Source: Citrus sinensis (lineage: Eukaryota > Streptophyta > Magnoliopsida > Sapindales > Rutaceae). Taken from it: a stretch of DNA of 64,000 nt. The notes under the pieces were generated by a model, which made no database searches, was not told where the DNA came from, and saw nothing but the letters and a program-made list of their open reading frames with translations. This document shows, in pieces, positions 48,349 to 64,000 of this stretch. The stretch spans positions 17,672,501 to 17,736,500 of the forward strand of contig NC_068561.1 of NCBI RefSeq assembly GCF_022201045.2, read 5' to 3'. Position 1 is the first letter of the stretch. Each line of letters opens with the position of its first letter. A program made the translations under genes and the position numbers.

Positions 48349-50300
48349 AATATTACACGTCTTAGGACCGTCAGACCTTTAATGATTGTCTGTCTATACA
48401 ATATAAGAATTACGTAGCTATATATTGCCCATCAGTAGCTGACTTATTTAGCGATGTCATCAATGGGATGCAAAAGATTCAAAACGAACCAAGAAATAGC
48501 TACAATGCAAGACTAGTTAGGTTACGTATTCACGACTGATCAAGAAAATTAACTTGAAATAATAACAACATGGGCTGTGTTGAAAATTAACAACATGGGC
48601 TGCTCAAGAAAATTTGAGCCCTGTACAGAGAAATATAATTAGCTTATAGCTAAATGCCTATTTAATTTTTTGCATTAAAAATTCATTTATTCTCGTTTTA
48701 AGTTAATTTAATAAATTTATAATTTTTCTCTCATTAATGTCTTTAACATTGTTGTAAGGACATTATTATAAAATTTAAGAAAAAATAAAAATATAACATA
48801 ATTAACAACATGAGCATCTTAAAATATTCTTCAAAATATAATTAAACGAATATTTATCCTTAACCACATATTCTTGTTAACATTCGCAACATTTTTTTTA
48901 AAAAAAGAAAAATAGCTTATTCAAAATTTGTAATCAAAATTTGTAACAAGCAAACACACTTTCCATTTTTTTTTCCCTAATGGATAAAATATTAAAATCA
49001 CTACAGGATCGAGAAGGATTTGGGAGGTGATTAAAAAGCAATTAAAATGAGTAGGTGCAATTTTAATAGAATTAATCAGAGCAAAATTATTCTTTCGACG
49101 AAGCACATTCAAGCACATTCTATGTAAATAACTCTTCTGTTGGAATGAATCAATCACGCCAGCATTTTATTTTATTTTATTTTTCCTTTTATGCCCCATA
49201 TATAGGATTGACTTTCTATCAATGATTATTTTATTTTGCACGAACTGCGGTTTTCACACCATATGGTTTGTTTGCACCTAACCCTGATTAAATATTTGAC
49301 ACTTCTTAAGCAAGAAAAGTCTTGATTGACTAATACATCATAAAGATTGCACATTGGCCATATCAAAGACGACATTGTATAAGTACTCTAATGTCATCAA
49401 ATAAAGTAATGACTTTCACTGTCGTTTTACATTCCCAATCGGCTTACTATTTCAAACAGCCTGCGCATAAGGGTCCGAACTCCGTTTTTGTGAGGTGATT
49501 TTGTACTTCTCTCAACATCAAAAAACTAATCGAAGAACTAAGGTTTTTCTTTACACGTATAAACTAATCATAAAACCCCCTTCAAGTGGATGTGGAATAA
49601 CCTTAACATTTTTTTCCTTGCACATACATTAGGCCTTAAGGTTAGGAGAGCAATGACAACCGGTTTCTCTTTATTTGAACTTTTAAGCCGAGACTAGGTG
49701 AACCCAATCGCATTGATGCTAGTCTTGGGTAGTCCTTGACAATTCTTAACCCCAAAAGTTAGCTCACATATGCTCAATGGACAAGATTTTCTCTTATACT
49801 TATAAACTAACTACCAGCCCTTTCCACAATCATTATGAGATAACCCAACAATCTGTTTCTCACACTTCAGGGATTGGACCGGAGAGCATACAATTCATTT
49901 CACTTATTAAATTGTTGAGTCTCCTTCAATTCTAAAAAATTAGCTCAATATTTGAATTTTAACCGCTTTCACTACTGAGAAATTCTAGAATATGTCTGAA
50001 ATAATATATCAGCCATACAAAAAGTAAATAATGTCATGTGTTTATTTATTTTTAAAAACTAACATACAAATGATAATTATATTAAATTCAACTATACATA
50101 TCATATATACAATGATTATATACAATAAACCATAGACTTTCTCCCACTACTAATGTGGATAACCCCAACAATTCCATATCAATTAATTATTGCCTTCCTC
50201 GGTTTCTTGCACAGATGGGTTACACATTTTCCAGCTGGGAAAATGATGTTTCAAAGAAGCAGCCTTGTTCTTGCCAAGTCTAACAATTAATAACCTATTT
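48349..50300. other. Intergenic with degenerate repeats
   Basis: No gene. Between about 49555 and 50170, a motif of the form tataaactaa followed 25-35 bases later by tgtggaataacc/gagataaccca/tgtggataacccc occurs three times, each near an aaca end, suggesting degenerate copies of an LTR-like segment. Confidence 0.35.
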
Positions 50301-50308
50301 TTTTCGCC

Positions 50309-50316
50309 TATAAATA
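50309..50316 (+). promoter_or_regulatory. TATA box of intact peroxidase gene
   Basis: tataaata, within gcctataaataggc, lies 65-72 bases upstream of the start codon at 50381, a good fit for a core promoter with a short leader. Confidence 0.7.
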
Positions 50317-50380
50317 GGCAAAAAGCATATAAAACCTACGCCACATCAAACTAAAGCGAACTAATTAGTGCAAATTAGTC

Positions 50381-52587
<2,207 letters not shown>

Positions 52588-53878
52588 AGACGTTGTCGTT
52601 TTGGGTTTTTATTTGAAATGAATTTGTGTGTTCAAGAATTGAGTGAAAATTGTTTTAAAACACCATGTGCCGTTTGCAATAAGGAAGCTTTCAAGTCTCC
52701 TGTGGAGTCTACACGTGGAAGAGATTACAATTTACAAATATTATTCATTTGAATTGAGAGTCTGTAATTCCTCGCACCAATATTGTCTACATAAATTAAG
52801 TTTCTTTCTACTAATAAAAGTTAATTATATTTTGTTTATTGCAAAATTTACGTTCTTGTGTATGTAGCGGCTATCATCCGCTGAATTTTTTTTTTGGTTT
52901 AATTTTTAATCTTTAATTTGAGTCATACTTTCAGTGTAATGTGTTCGTTTAATTCACTTGATTATTATCATCAATCGGCTTTATTGAAGACCGAAATAAA
53001 GCAATAAAGAATAAGAAAGCACACAATATTTTATGGAGGCTTCTGCGCCCCAAACGTTATGCCAATAGCAAGAAAAAATTACTACCTACCTCTCAAAGGT
53101 TAGTGTGCTTTTTGAAACTAACACTCTCTTTACAAAAGAAAAGATAAGCTCTAATGCCAAAAAATAAACTGCCAGGCAATGAGGTTTTGAAAGCTCTAAC
53201 TAAAACACACTACCAATAGGTAGTCCCAAATACACTTTTATTTAAGTATTACATAAGGTCGTTATTTTTTTAAAAAAACATGTTGTAGTATTTCTTTTAT
53301 TATTTTTGTGCAAGTTAATAACTATTTTTTACCCTTTTAGAAATTGTGTTTTTATTTTTATTTTTTAAGCTAACTTATGCATGTAGCTATTACCCACATT
53401 GGAGACTTGGATGTTCAAGACTCAGTGAATACTAACAAACAACAGGATTAGTTCTCAAATGTTTCATAATAATACAACGCAAGTGGTAATTTTTGTTTCT
53501 TAACACTAGATCGCAAGTATTAATACCATTTTAAGGGAAATAAATAAAAGGGATCGAATTTTAAAGATCTAACAAAAAGGCCCAACCCAATTCAGCCCAT
53601 GACCATCGGCCACTTGTAGGCGACGTGTCGAATGTATAGCTCAAGAATTTACGACATGTCGTTGGTACGGAAGTAACGGAACAACATAATCTATGGGCAG
53701 TTGGTTTTGAAGGAGGGAAAAGTTGAAAAGTCGTTTCCTAGTTTTCTCTTGGTCTCTGGGAAAGAAACACAATTCAGCAGCAGCCCACTGAAACCACAAC
53801 AACACACCAATGACCAAAATAACGTTTTATAATCAGAGTAAAAGTGAAGAGGCATTGGATTTTGATCACTAATTCATA
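52588..53878. other. Intergenic, between peroxidase and aminotransferase
   Basis: 3' UTR of the peroxidase gene, then AT-rich spacer with a possible LTR relic at about 53030-53240, then the promoter of the next gene (from about 53570). No TATA box is obvious. Confidence 0.35.
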
Positions 53879-57679
<3,801 letters not shown>

Positions 57680-58103
57680 AAAGTCATTTTCTGTCTAATG
57701 CCCAATTTCAGACATTATACAGTTATCTAATTCTCATTGCATAATCTCTTGTAAACATTGAATAATGAGGATATGAGAGTGAAATGAATGCACATGTACC
57801 CGATACTTGAGCCTTCTAATCATATACACATAAATGTTCTACATGACTAGGCAGTAGTTCTTCAGTCTAGAAAATCATACGTGTGACAAAATTGGGGTAC
57901 TAGCAATAAAACGGTATTTTACTAAAAAAAATAATGTTATACTCTTCTTTAAGTTTAAATTTAAATTCACTTTTTTATAATATGTTGATATCCGTACGAG
58001 ATAAAATTACTGTGCTAGAAATGTGGAAAATGGATTTACTCGACAAATGGTTTTAGATAATGATGGCACTCATGTTTCTTTTGTTAGCGAAATAGCTTGC
58101 CTC
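57680..58103. other. 3' UTR and spacer
   Basis: 3' flank of the aspartate aminotransferase gene, no further feature seen. Confidence 0.35.
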
Positions 58104-58378
58104 AAAGCATTTCATCTTCAACAACCTTGAGGGCATGGGTTCAAGTCCAGGGACTTGCCTCCCTGTATAATGGGAGTTAGTTGGCTCTCCATATTGGGGT
58201 ATGATCGATTTCCCTCCAATATTAATAGTGAAGGCAAATCTCCCTCCAATTTAGTGAGGATTGATATTCAGGCTATATTGTAATAGAATTACTCATAATA
58301 AGTCTCGACGGATTTCTGATTGTAAATATCAGGATCGTAATATATCAGTGTATCAAAAAAAAAAAGCATTTCATCTTC
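58104..58378 (+). mobile_element. SINE of a second family, 5'-truncated, 16-bp target duplication
   Basis: The 16-mer aaagcatttcatcttc stands at 58104-58119 and 58363-58378. The body starts a few bases before a good B box (gggttcaagtcc, about 58137-58148), so the A box is missing or too degraded to see. The 3' end is an A-run directly before the right duplication. The internal sequence (gggacttgcctccctgtat, ccctccaatattaatag) is unrelated to the other SINEs here. Confidence 0.75.
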
Positions 58379-58582
58379 GATAATTGATTGTGGACTAAAT
58401 TGTAAATCTAAGAAGAACAAATACAAACGAAACAAGGAAATGCTAAGATTGATTATAGTAAATTTCATAATATTTGCAAATTATTTGACAACTTGACCCC
58501 ATAAGACTAATTAAATTGCACCTTCTACCATAAAAAAATTAATAATAATAATAAAATTGCACCTTTTGAGTTCTGATGTACA

Positions 58583-58894
58583 AACATGGGCAGTTTGCCA
58601 TTAGCCCAAGTGGCTAGAGCCATTTTCTCAATATGTGTGAGGGAAGTGGTTCAAGCCCCTATAGACATATTGTAAGAGTTTAATTTAAATTATCTTTATT
58701 TGAACCCCAAAACTTGAGTGAAGGTAATTTTTCTCCCAGCAGAGGAGTGGGCGTCCCTCGAATATTTAAGAGGGTTAAAAAATCTAAATGGTGCTATATT
58801 AGAATTGATATAAATTGATTTCAATAATTTATATAATTATAAATATCATGAGTAATAATTCTCCTTAAAAAAAAAAAAACATGGGCAGTCTGCC
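58583..58894 (+). mobile_element. tRNA-derived SINE copy 4, 17-bp target duplication
   Basis: aacatgggcagtttgcc (58583-58599) and aacatgggcagtctgcc (58878-58894) match at 16 of 17. The head has A box ttagcccaagtgg (near 58601-58613) and B box ggttcaagcc (near 58648-58657); the core gtccctcgaatatttaag near 58753 is that of the 6.3-kb copy, and an A13 tract ends the element. Confidence 0.85.
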
Positions 58895-61672
58895 GCAGCA
58901 TCTTCCTTTTGGGACTTGGAATTAATTTATGAGCCAAACCCAAAATTAGTTGAATCACTGAGGAAATAAGAGTCCTGCAACACAAGGCATAAACGTACAA
59001 TTATGTTGATTTTTGTATAAAATATACCATACAGACAACGAACCACGCGCACGTGGCGCAGCTGTGGACACACGCTCAAGTCAGAACTGCCGACAAAGAA
59101 CATTAAAAAACAGAGGATTTGGACAGCAAGTGTTGAGTTGTTAAAGCTAAGCTTCCTCTTCATTTTATTAAATAAAGTAAAAGAATGAGAACTTATGTAG
59201 TACAACTTCTTTTATCATTGTGTTAGCTTTTGGTAAATCTTATGGGACGTGTGGCTGCTAGAGACAAATTAACCAAAGGAACAAACTTAAAAGAATTACT
59301 AATATTCGAGACTATGATGGGGGAGGTGGATATGTTACAGATTCTGTAACATACACCCCCCACTCCATGCACTCCACGTGTCCCTGCACGTGGAAACAAA
59401 GCACGCAAATGGCACCCCTGGGGAACTGGCTAAGCTAGTCTGTAAGGTATAGAAGCTGTACCGTAGCCAGCTCTCTATGATGGGTTGAGTATCAATTATC
59501 ATTAATATAGAAAGTAATCGTATTACTTGCGATGTTGGCATTTTATAAAATGTAAATATAAAATTTACATAGAGTAAGTATATATATATATATATATATA
59601 TTGCAGTACAACTCGAAAGTCTCCCAATATCAACTCAAAAATCTACTCTCGCAAGTGTACAGAGAGATCTATTTTTGTAATTTGAAGATGGGGGTTATAA
59701 ACGAGTAACAAGGCTGAGCCGCTGTTGCGTAATACTTGCATTATTATTATTATTATTATTTTAAATGTTTGTGATTGCTATATGTATAAATTCATTACGA
59801 TCGAACATCTGCAGGGAGTCTAGGTATGCAAATTCGTAGTGCACCCCAAGAACTTTTTGGGCAATAACTCAAAGATCCACTTCTACTCCTACAACTATTA
59901 TTGTTGCATTAGTTAAGGATATTAAATTTAGAGTGCAAATTCGACCAAAAAAGCATTAATACAACTGTTTAGTATCTAGTCATCATCTCATTTGCCACAA
60001 CAAAATATAAATTTGAGCAAATCAACTTTTGTTTTTTAGTTTTAAATAATACATCCTTGTTTCGAGTAAACATGACAGTAATACCTAAATCGAACTTTCG
60101 TAAGTGTCAAGTTCTATACATTAAGTAAAATATCTCACATCGACTGAATATTGAAATTGGGTCAAGTATATAATACTTGAACAACCATCAACTTTCGAGT
60201 TATTTTTTATTTGAGTTAGCCTGTAAACTTCTAAATAATATCACAACTAAACTCATACAAAAATGAGCTCACACTACCTTATTGCGTAACAAGGACCAAT
60301 AAAAAAGACTGGCTTGCACATGAAGGGAGATATCAATGAAAATGTCACTATTAAACTTATCTTAAGTATATAAGACTTGGACAATCCTTTACTCTTGAAC
60401 TAAGTTTTAAGTTGAGTTAGGCTCATGAACTAACTTTTTGGTTGATGTAGGCCCATAAACTTCTGTACTATACCTAAAAGATTAATTAAGTATTATCTTC
60501 GCAATTAGTTATCCATGTTAATTAATTAGGACGATCATTCTGTCTTGTGCCATTTCATGCATGTAAGACAAAGTTTTTTTTTTCCATTCTATATGTTTTA
60601 GTATTGATAATTCACAAATTTTCCTTTATAGGGCAACTCAACAATGGAGCTAATTTGAAGGACAGAGACGGCTTAATATCCATGAAGGAAAAGAAAATAG
60701 GTTAATAAACTACTGATTGGTTAATTCCAAAAAGGTAAAAAGAAAGAAAAAGACTACTGAGACTGCTGGTTAGTTAATGTATGCAGGTTATTGATTAAGA
60801 ACAGCCAGCAATTTTCCTCTTTCAATAAAATGACAATATTGAGTATGGACGAGGACCAGACATGAAAGGCAAGAGAAGATTCCGAAGAAGCGAGGGCAAA
60901 TTTAATATAAAGGTGGAAACCTCTACCTATCTTTCCTTTTTGCATTAAATAATTATCACCGGACTGAGAGAAACACAAGAGAGACTTTTAAATTTTAATT
61001 TAATGACAATTGATTAACTACCCTAAATGTCTCAAATATTTATTTAAACTTTTACTATTTAGATAAAAATTGGTTACAAAATTTTGATTAAAGATATAAA
61101 AAAATAAAATAAAAGATCAGATATAATTATAGATAACTTACTTTTTATCAAGATATGTTTTTTCATATTTTTTTCAAAATCTTGTAATCTAATTTTTTGT
61201 CAAAATAATATTTTCTAAATAGAAATGATTTAGGTTATAGCCCCAGAAAGTGTCACAAGACTAATGAAATTTAGATATCACTGTTCTTGAAATAGTAATC
61301 CGTATAATCAAGTAATCAACGAGCTTTGACTAAATTTCCTTGTGTTTATACTGTTACATGCAAACTTTAAATAGTTGGTACAAAAAGAAAAAGGAAGACA
61401 AAAGCAAGGTTCTTTCATTTTCTTTTACTAATTAGAGAGGAAATAATATTACAAGTACTGATGACTAATTAACGAAACTTGATTAAATGCATCTTAAAAG
61501 CATACCATTTTTTTCAATTAAAAAATACGAAGATCATACAACATTAATGTCACAACTACATGCAGAAGATCAACAGTGATTAAGACTCCATATTAAGCAA
61601 ATTAAACATAAGTATAATTAAGAAAGTACCTTGGCTAGATTCATGGCCAAAAAAAAAAAAAAAGCTTTATAA
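58895..61672. other. Intergenic with G-boxes, a palindrome and microsatellites
   Basis: No gene is supported. The part 59030-59480 is GC-richer and promoter-like: CACGTG cores at about 59049-59056, 59374-59379 and 59386-59391 and a 23-base perfect palindrome at 59331-59353. It is followed by (TA)n at 59579-59602 and (ATT)n at 59739-59761. Around 60160-60470 two degenerate copies of a repeat (agtatataa-acttg-acaa ... aacttct) lie in tandem. Confidence 0.4.
59331..59353. repeat. Perfect 10-bp inverted repeat with 3-base loop
   Basis: Arms tatgttacag (59331-59340) and ctgtaacata (59344-59353) surround att. It is placed between G-box motifs and could be a protein-binding palindrome, or chance. 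Confidence 0.5.
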
Positions 61673-62245
61673 TCACCATCCATAACATCCTTTAATTCTA
61701 CGAAACCACAGAGTTGAAGTTGGTGATGATCCAATGACTTCAGCATCTTCATAATCTGCCCTAGAATCAAACGATGACCCTCTACTCGAAAACCGGCTCC
61801 GGGCATGATGATGATATTTCTTAGGACTAGTTATAGGCACAACCATTGAAAAATTCGAAGATGACCTTGAAGAGTTTGATGATGAAGATGATGAAGAAGG
61901 AGATGATGGCCCACGATCACTTTTCTTAAGCATATTCATCTTGGGAAACAAGATATGTAAGAGATTGGATCTTGTATATTTTTTATTGTTTGGATTTTTA
62001 TCAGAATTAAAATAAGAAGAAGGAGGAGGAGTGAGAGGAGGGAGAGTTGTTTCATTGAATGAACATTTTGGGGTACCCGGCCGAGACTCCCACATAAATG
62101 GAACTGCACCAGCACCTTCTCCATAGTATACTCTGAGAGAAGGATTGGCCATTGAGCTTTCTTTGGACAAAAGCCTCAAGAAGAACTTGTCATCTTGCTT
62201 AATTTGGATTAAATTTTGGGAATGATCTTGGCTTGCACTAAACAT
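61673..62245 (-). CDS. DUF688-like plant protein, intronless, 190 aa
   Basis: A single uninterrupted minus-strand frame. It contains RLLSKESSMANPSLRVYYGE, then AGAVPFMWESRPGTPK and LPPLTPPPSSYF, the hallmark blocks of a plant-only family (DUF688-like) of unknown function, followed by a basic stretch, a serine-rich tract (about 115-130), a His/Arg cluster and the end KGCYGW. The frame stays open upstream to 62374, but without any ATG: the first in-frame ATG is at 62245 (MFSASQDHSQ), taken as the start; the upstream part would have to begin with GTG or come from a spliced exon. Proline- and serine-rich composition suggests a largely disordered protein; no signal peptide or membrane helix is seen. 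Location and role are unknown. Confidence 0.8.
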   Translation of the reverse strand: MFSASQDHSQNLIQIKQDDKFFLRLLSKESSMANPSLRVYYGEGAGAVPFMWESRPGTPKCSFNETTLPPLTPPPSSYFNSDKNPNNKKYTRSNLLHILFPKMNMLKKSDRGPSSPSSSSSSSNSSRSSSNFSMVVPITSPKKYHHHARSRFSSRGSSFDSRADYEDAEVIGSSPTSTLWFRRIKGCYGW

Positions 62246-62374
62246 TTTGGATAATGTTATTGATGGTATTGTTGAGTTTGGAGAGGAAGAAGAAGAGAAG
62301 AAGGAGGCAGCTTTATCTTTAATTGTCTTATGGGAACTGTATACTGAAGAGCCAAATATTGTAGTCACTGGAGA

Positions 62375-64000
62375 TTAATATATACAGAACAAGTTGTACA
62401 TGCATTTATTAATTAATATATTGATAAATGACATAAAAGATTTTTTTTTTTTTTTTTTTTTCCCTTTTTCTATTTTATCTGTCAAGATGTGGCATCCCTT
62501 GCTAGAGCTTTAATGCCAAGTTTGACTGTTAATTGGATCTGTTACTTTTTAACGATGTTACGGAAAATTTGACTGTTTTTTCTTATTTCTTGCTTTATAA
62601 CCATGTTGATTTCACTCTCTCCAGGGCAAGTGGGCATAAAAATATTTCATAAATAAAATTAATTAGATCATTAGATTTATAAAACTACGTTCGTATCTGA
62701 CTTTTGGCTGGTTTACTTTCTCAATTTTTACTATAGAATACAAATCTATGTACCATTTTGCCAGATATATTAATTTTAATTAAGCTTGATCCTGATATTC
62801 AATGTTACAAATACATTGATTGATTATTAAAAGATATTACTTAGTGTATTATGCTCATATATTTTCCATGAAATGAAAGCTTATCCCAACTAACATGCAA
62901 CACACTATCGTGGGGCTGACAAAGGGCTCGATCAGTAGGACCCTTTTGATGATGATATGAACCAACCCTGATTGGGTTGTAACGATAGACATGTGGACAT
63001 GCATGGTCCCTCTTAATATATACATATATAGGATATAGTTCTCACTCAATAAATTAACTCGGTGGAAAAATATGACCTACGCCTATCCCGTGTGGTCCTT
63101 ATCACAATCTATTAACTTAGCTCTTAATTTCTTAATCATATATGGGTTCAACTTATGATATAAATTATTAAGCACATTCATATTAAATTTTTCGCTACAT
63201 ATTTCATGTATTTTGTTGCGTTTTTATATTTTCTGCACATCACTTACAGTAAAGTCACAGCAACAGTAACATAGTTTTGATGGAGGTGCGTTGAGATGCG
63301 ATTGGCTTCTACCAACCAAAAAATTTTTGGTGCATGAACGTTGATCTGTCGAGATATGATTGGATAACTTCTTTTCGTAGCTAAATATTAATTTTAAATT
63401 TGAGTTTTGAGACGACTAAGAACAAGTCTATGAAAGGGGGTACTTAGTTTACAAGTAGCTAGGGAGAAAGAGGCAAATTGAAGCTAGAATAGCAATTGGT
63501 AAATGACGCTTTCACAAGTAAAAAGTCATGCATTGATGCATGCTTAATTAATTTTTAATTTATTATTTCTTTTAACCAAACCCGCGTTTTGCCCCTTTGG
63601 TATCATCCAACAAGCGTCATGCAAAATGCAATGCAACGCTATATATTTAATAATGTTTTCTTGTGGAGATGATTAAATTTCAGAGTGACCTTATAAGATC
63701 TTGTTATGAAGTCAATATCATCTATCGTACTTTGCTTATACTCAAATTGTGCTTTTAAGTTTTGACTATTTTCAAATGATCACTCAAAATTTGGTGCCCA
63801 CATGCTGTTGAATAACCAAACCACAAGCACATGATGCACAAGAAAATTTCAATATGCAATTGGGATTGATTGGTCAATTTTACAATTGCGAAGATAATGT
63901 CACTTTTTTTTTTTTTTTTGGATACTGCTTTAGGCTGCAGCTAGCCCACTGAATCCCACTACATGAACATCACGATTCGCTGTTCCACTATGAGTAGTGA
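62375..64000. other. Intergenic to window end
   Basis: Upstream region of the DUF688-like gene, then AT-rich spacer with a T-tract of over 20 bases at about 62442-62463. TATA-like sequence (tatatatta on the minus strand, about 62376-62384) lies 130 bases upstream of the chosen start. No other gene seen. Confidence 0.35.

Noticed and set aside
58150..58172. Similarity of gacttgcctccctgtataat to plant miR160
   Set aside because: It lies inside a SINE, differs at several seed positions and shows no star-strand hairpin partner nearby.

Overview
The window is nuclear DNA of a flowering plant, almost certainly a eudicot. The genes carry many introns with GT-AG borders, the intergenic DNA is very AT-rich, and all recognisable proteins are typical plant families: a class III peroxidase with a vacant-kinase lectin/PAN receptor, AGT2-type aminotransferase, ALKBH1D-type dioxygenase and an ACT-like HLH protein. 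A woody rosid such as Citrus would fit, but the sequence alone does not prove it. There is no organellar, bacterial or viral replicon here.

Layout. 0-8.7 kb: intergenic, with two SINEs, an old 0.85-kb tandem duplication and one candidate 77-aa small protein. 8.8-12.4 kb (minus): nine-exon AGT2/AGT3-type aminotransferase (480 aa). 12.4-16.4 kb: intergenic, with MITEs, a SINE and microsatellites. 16.4-18.6 kb (minus): four-exon AlkB-like dioxygenase (424 aa). 19.5-20.5 kb: non-autonomous element with terminal inverted repeats of about 255 bp. 21.7-23.2 kb (plus): kinase-less lectin/PAN membrane protein (473 aa). 23.2-32.4 kb: gene-poor. 32.4-33.7 kb (plus): short HLH/ACT-like regulator (155 aa). 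34.8-39.8 kb: transposon cluster, including a 2.7-kb MULE with a 9-bp target duplication and a decayed DUF1985 domain, followed closely by a 1.0-kb hAT-type element with an 8-bp target duplication. 41.2-46.4 kb: class III peroxidase pseudogene whose first intron is swollen by nested elements. 50.4-52.6 kb (plus): intact peroxidase paralogue (316 aa). 53.9-57.7 kb (plus): ten-exon mitochondrial-type aspartate aminotransferase (435 aa). 58.1-58.9 kb: two SINEs of different families, both with target duplications. 61.7-62.2 kb (minus): intronless DUF688-like protein.

The genes do not form a pathway cluster. The two aminotransferases and the AlkB-like dioxygenase are housekeeping-type genes; the two peroxidase copies are a local tandem duplication of which one has died. 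The most informative new structure lies in the mobile DNA: precise element borders could be read from target-site duplications, and the order of events inside the peroxidase pseudogene intron can be reconstructed. I found no convincing novel multi-gene system. Exon borders were placed by eye from splice consensus, frame continuity and remembered family sequence, not by transcript evidence.
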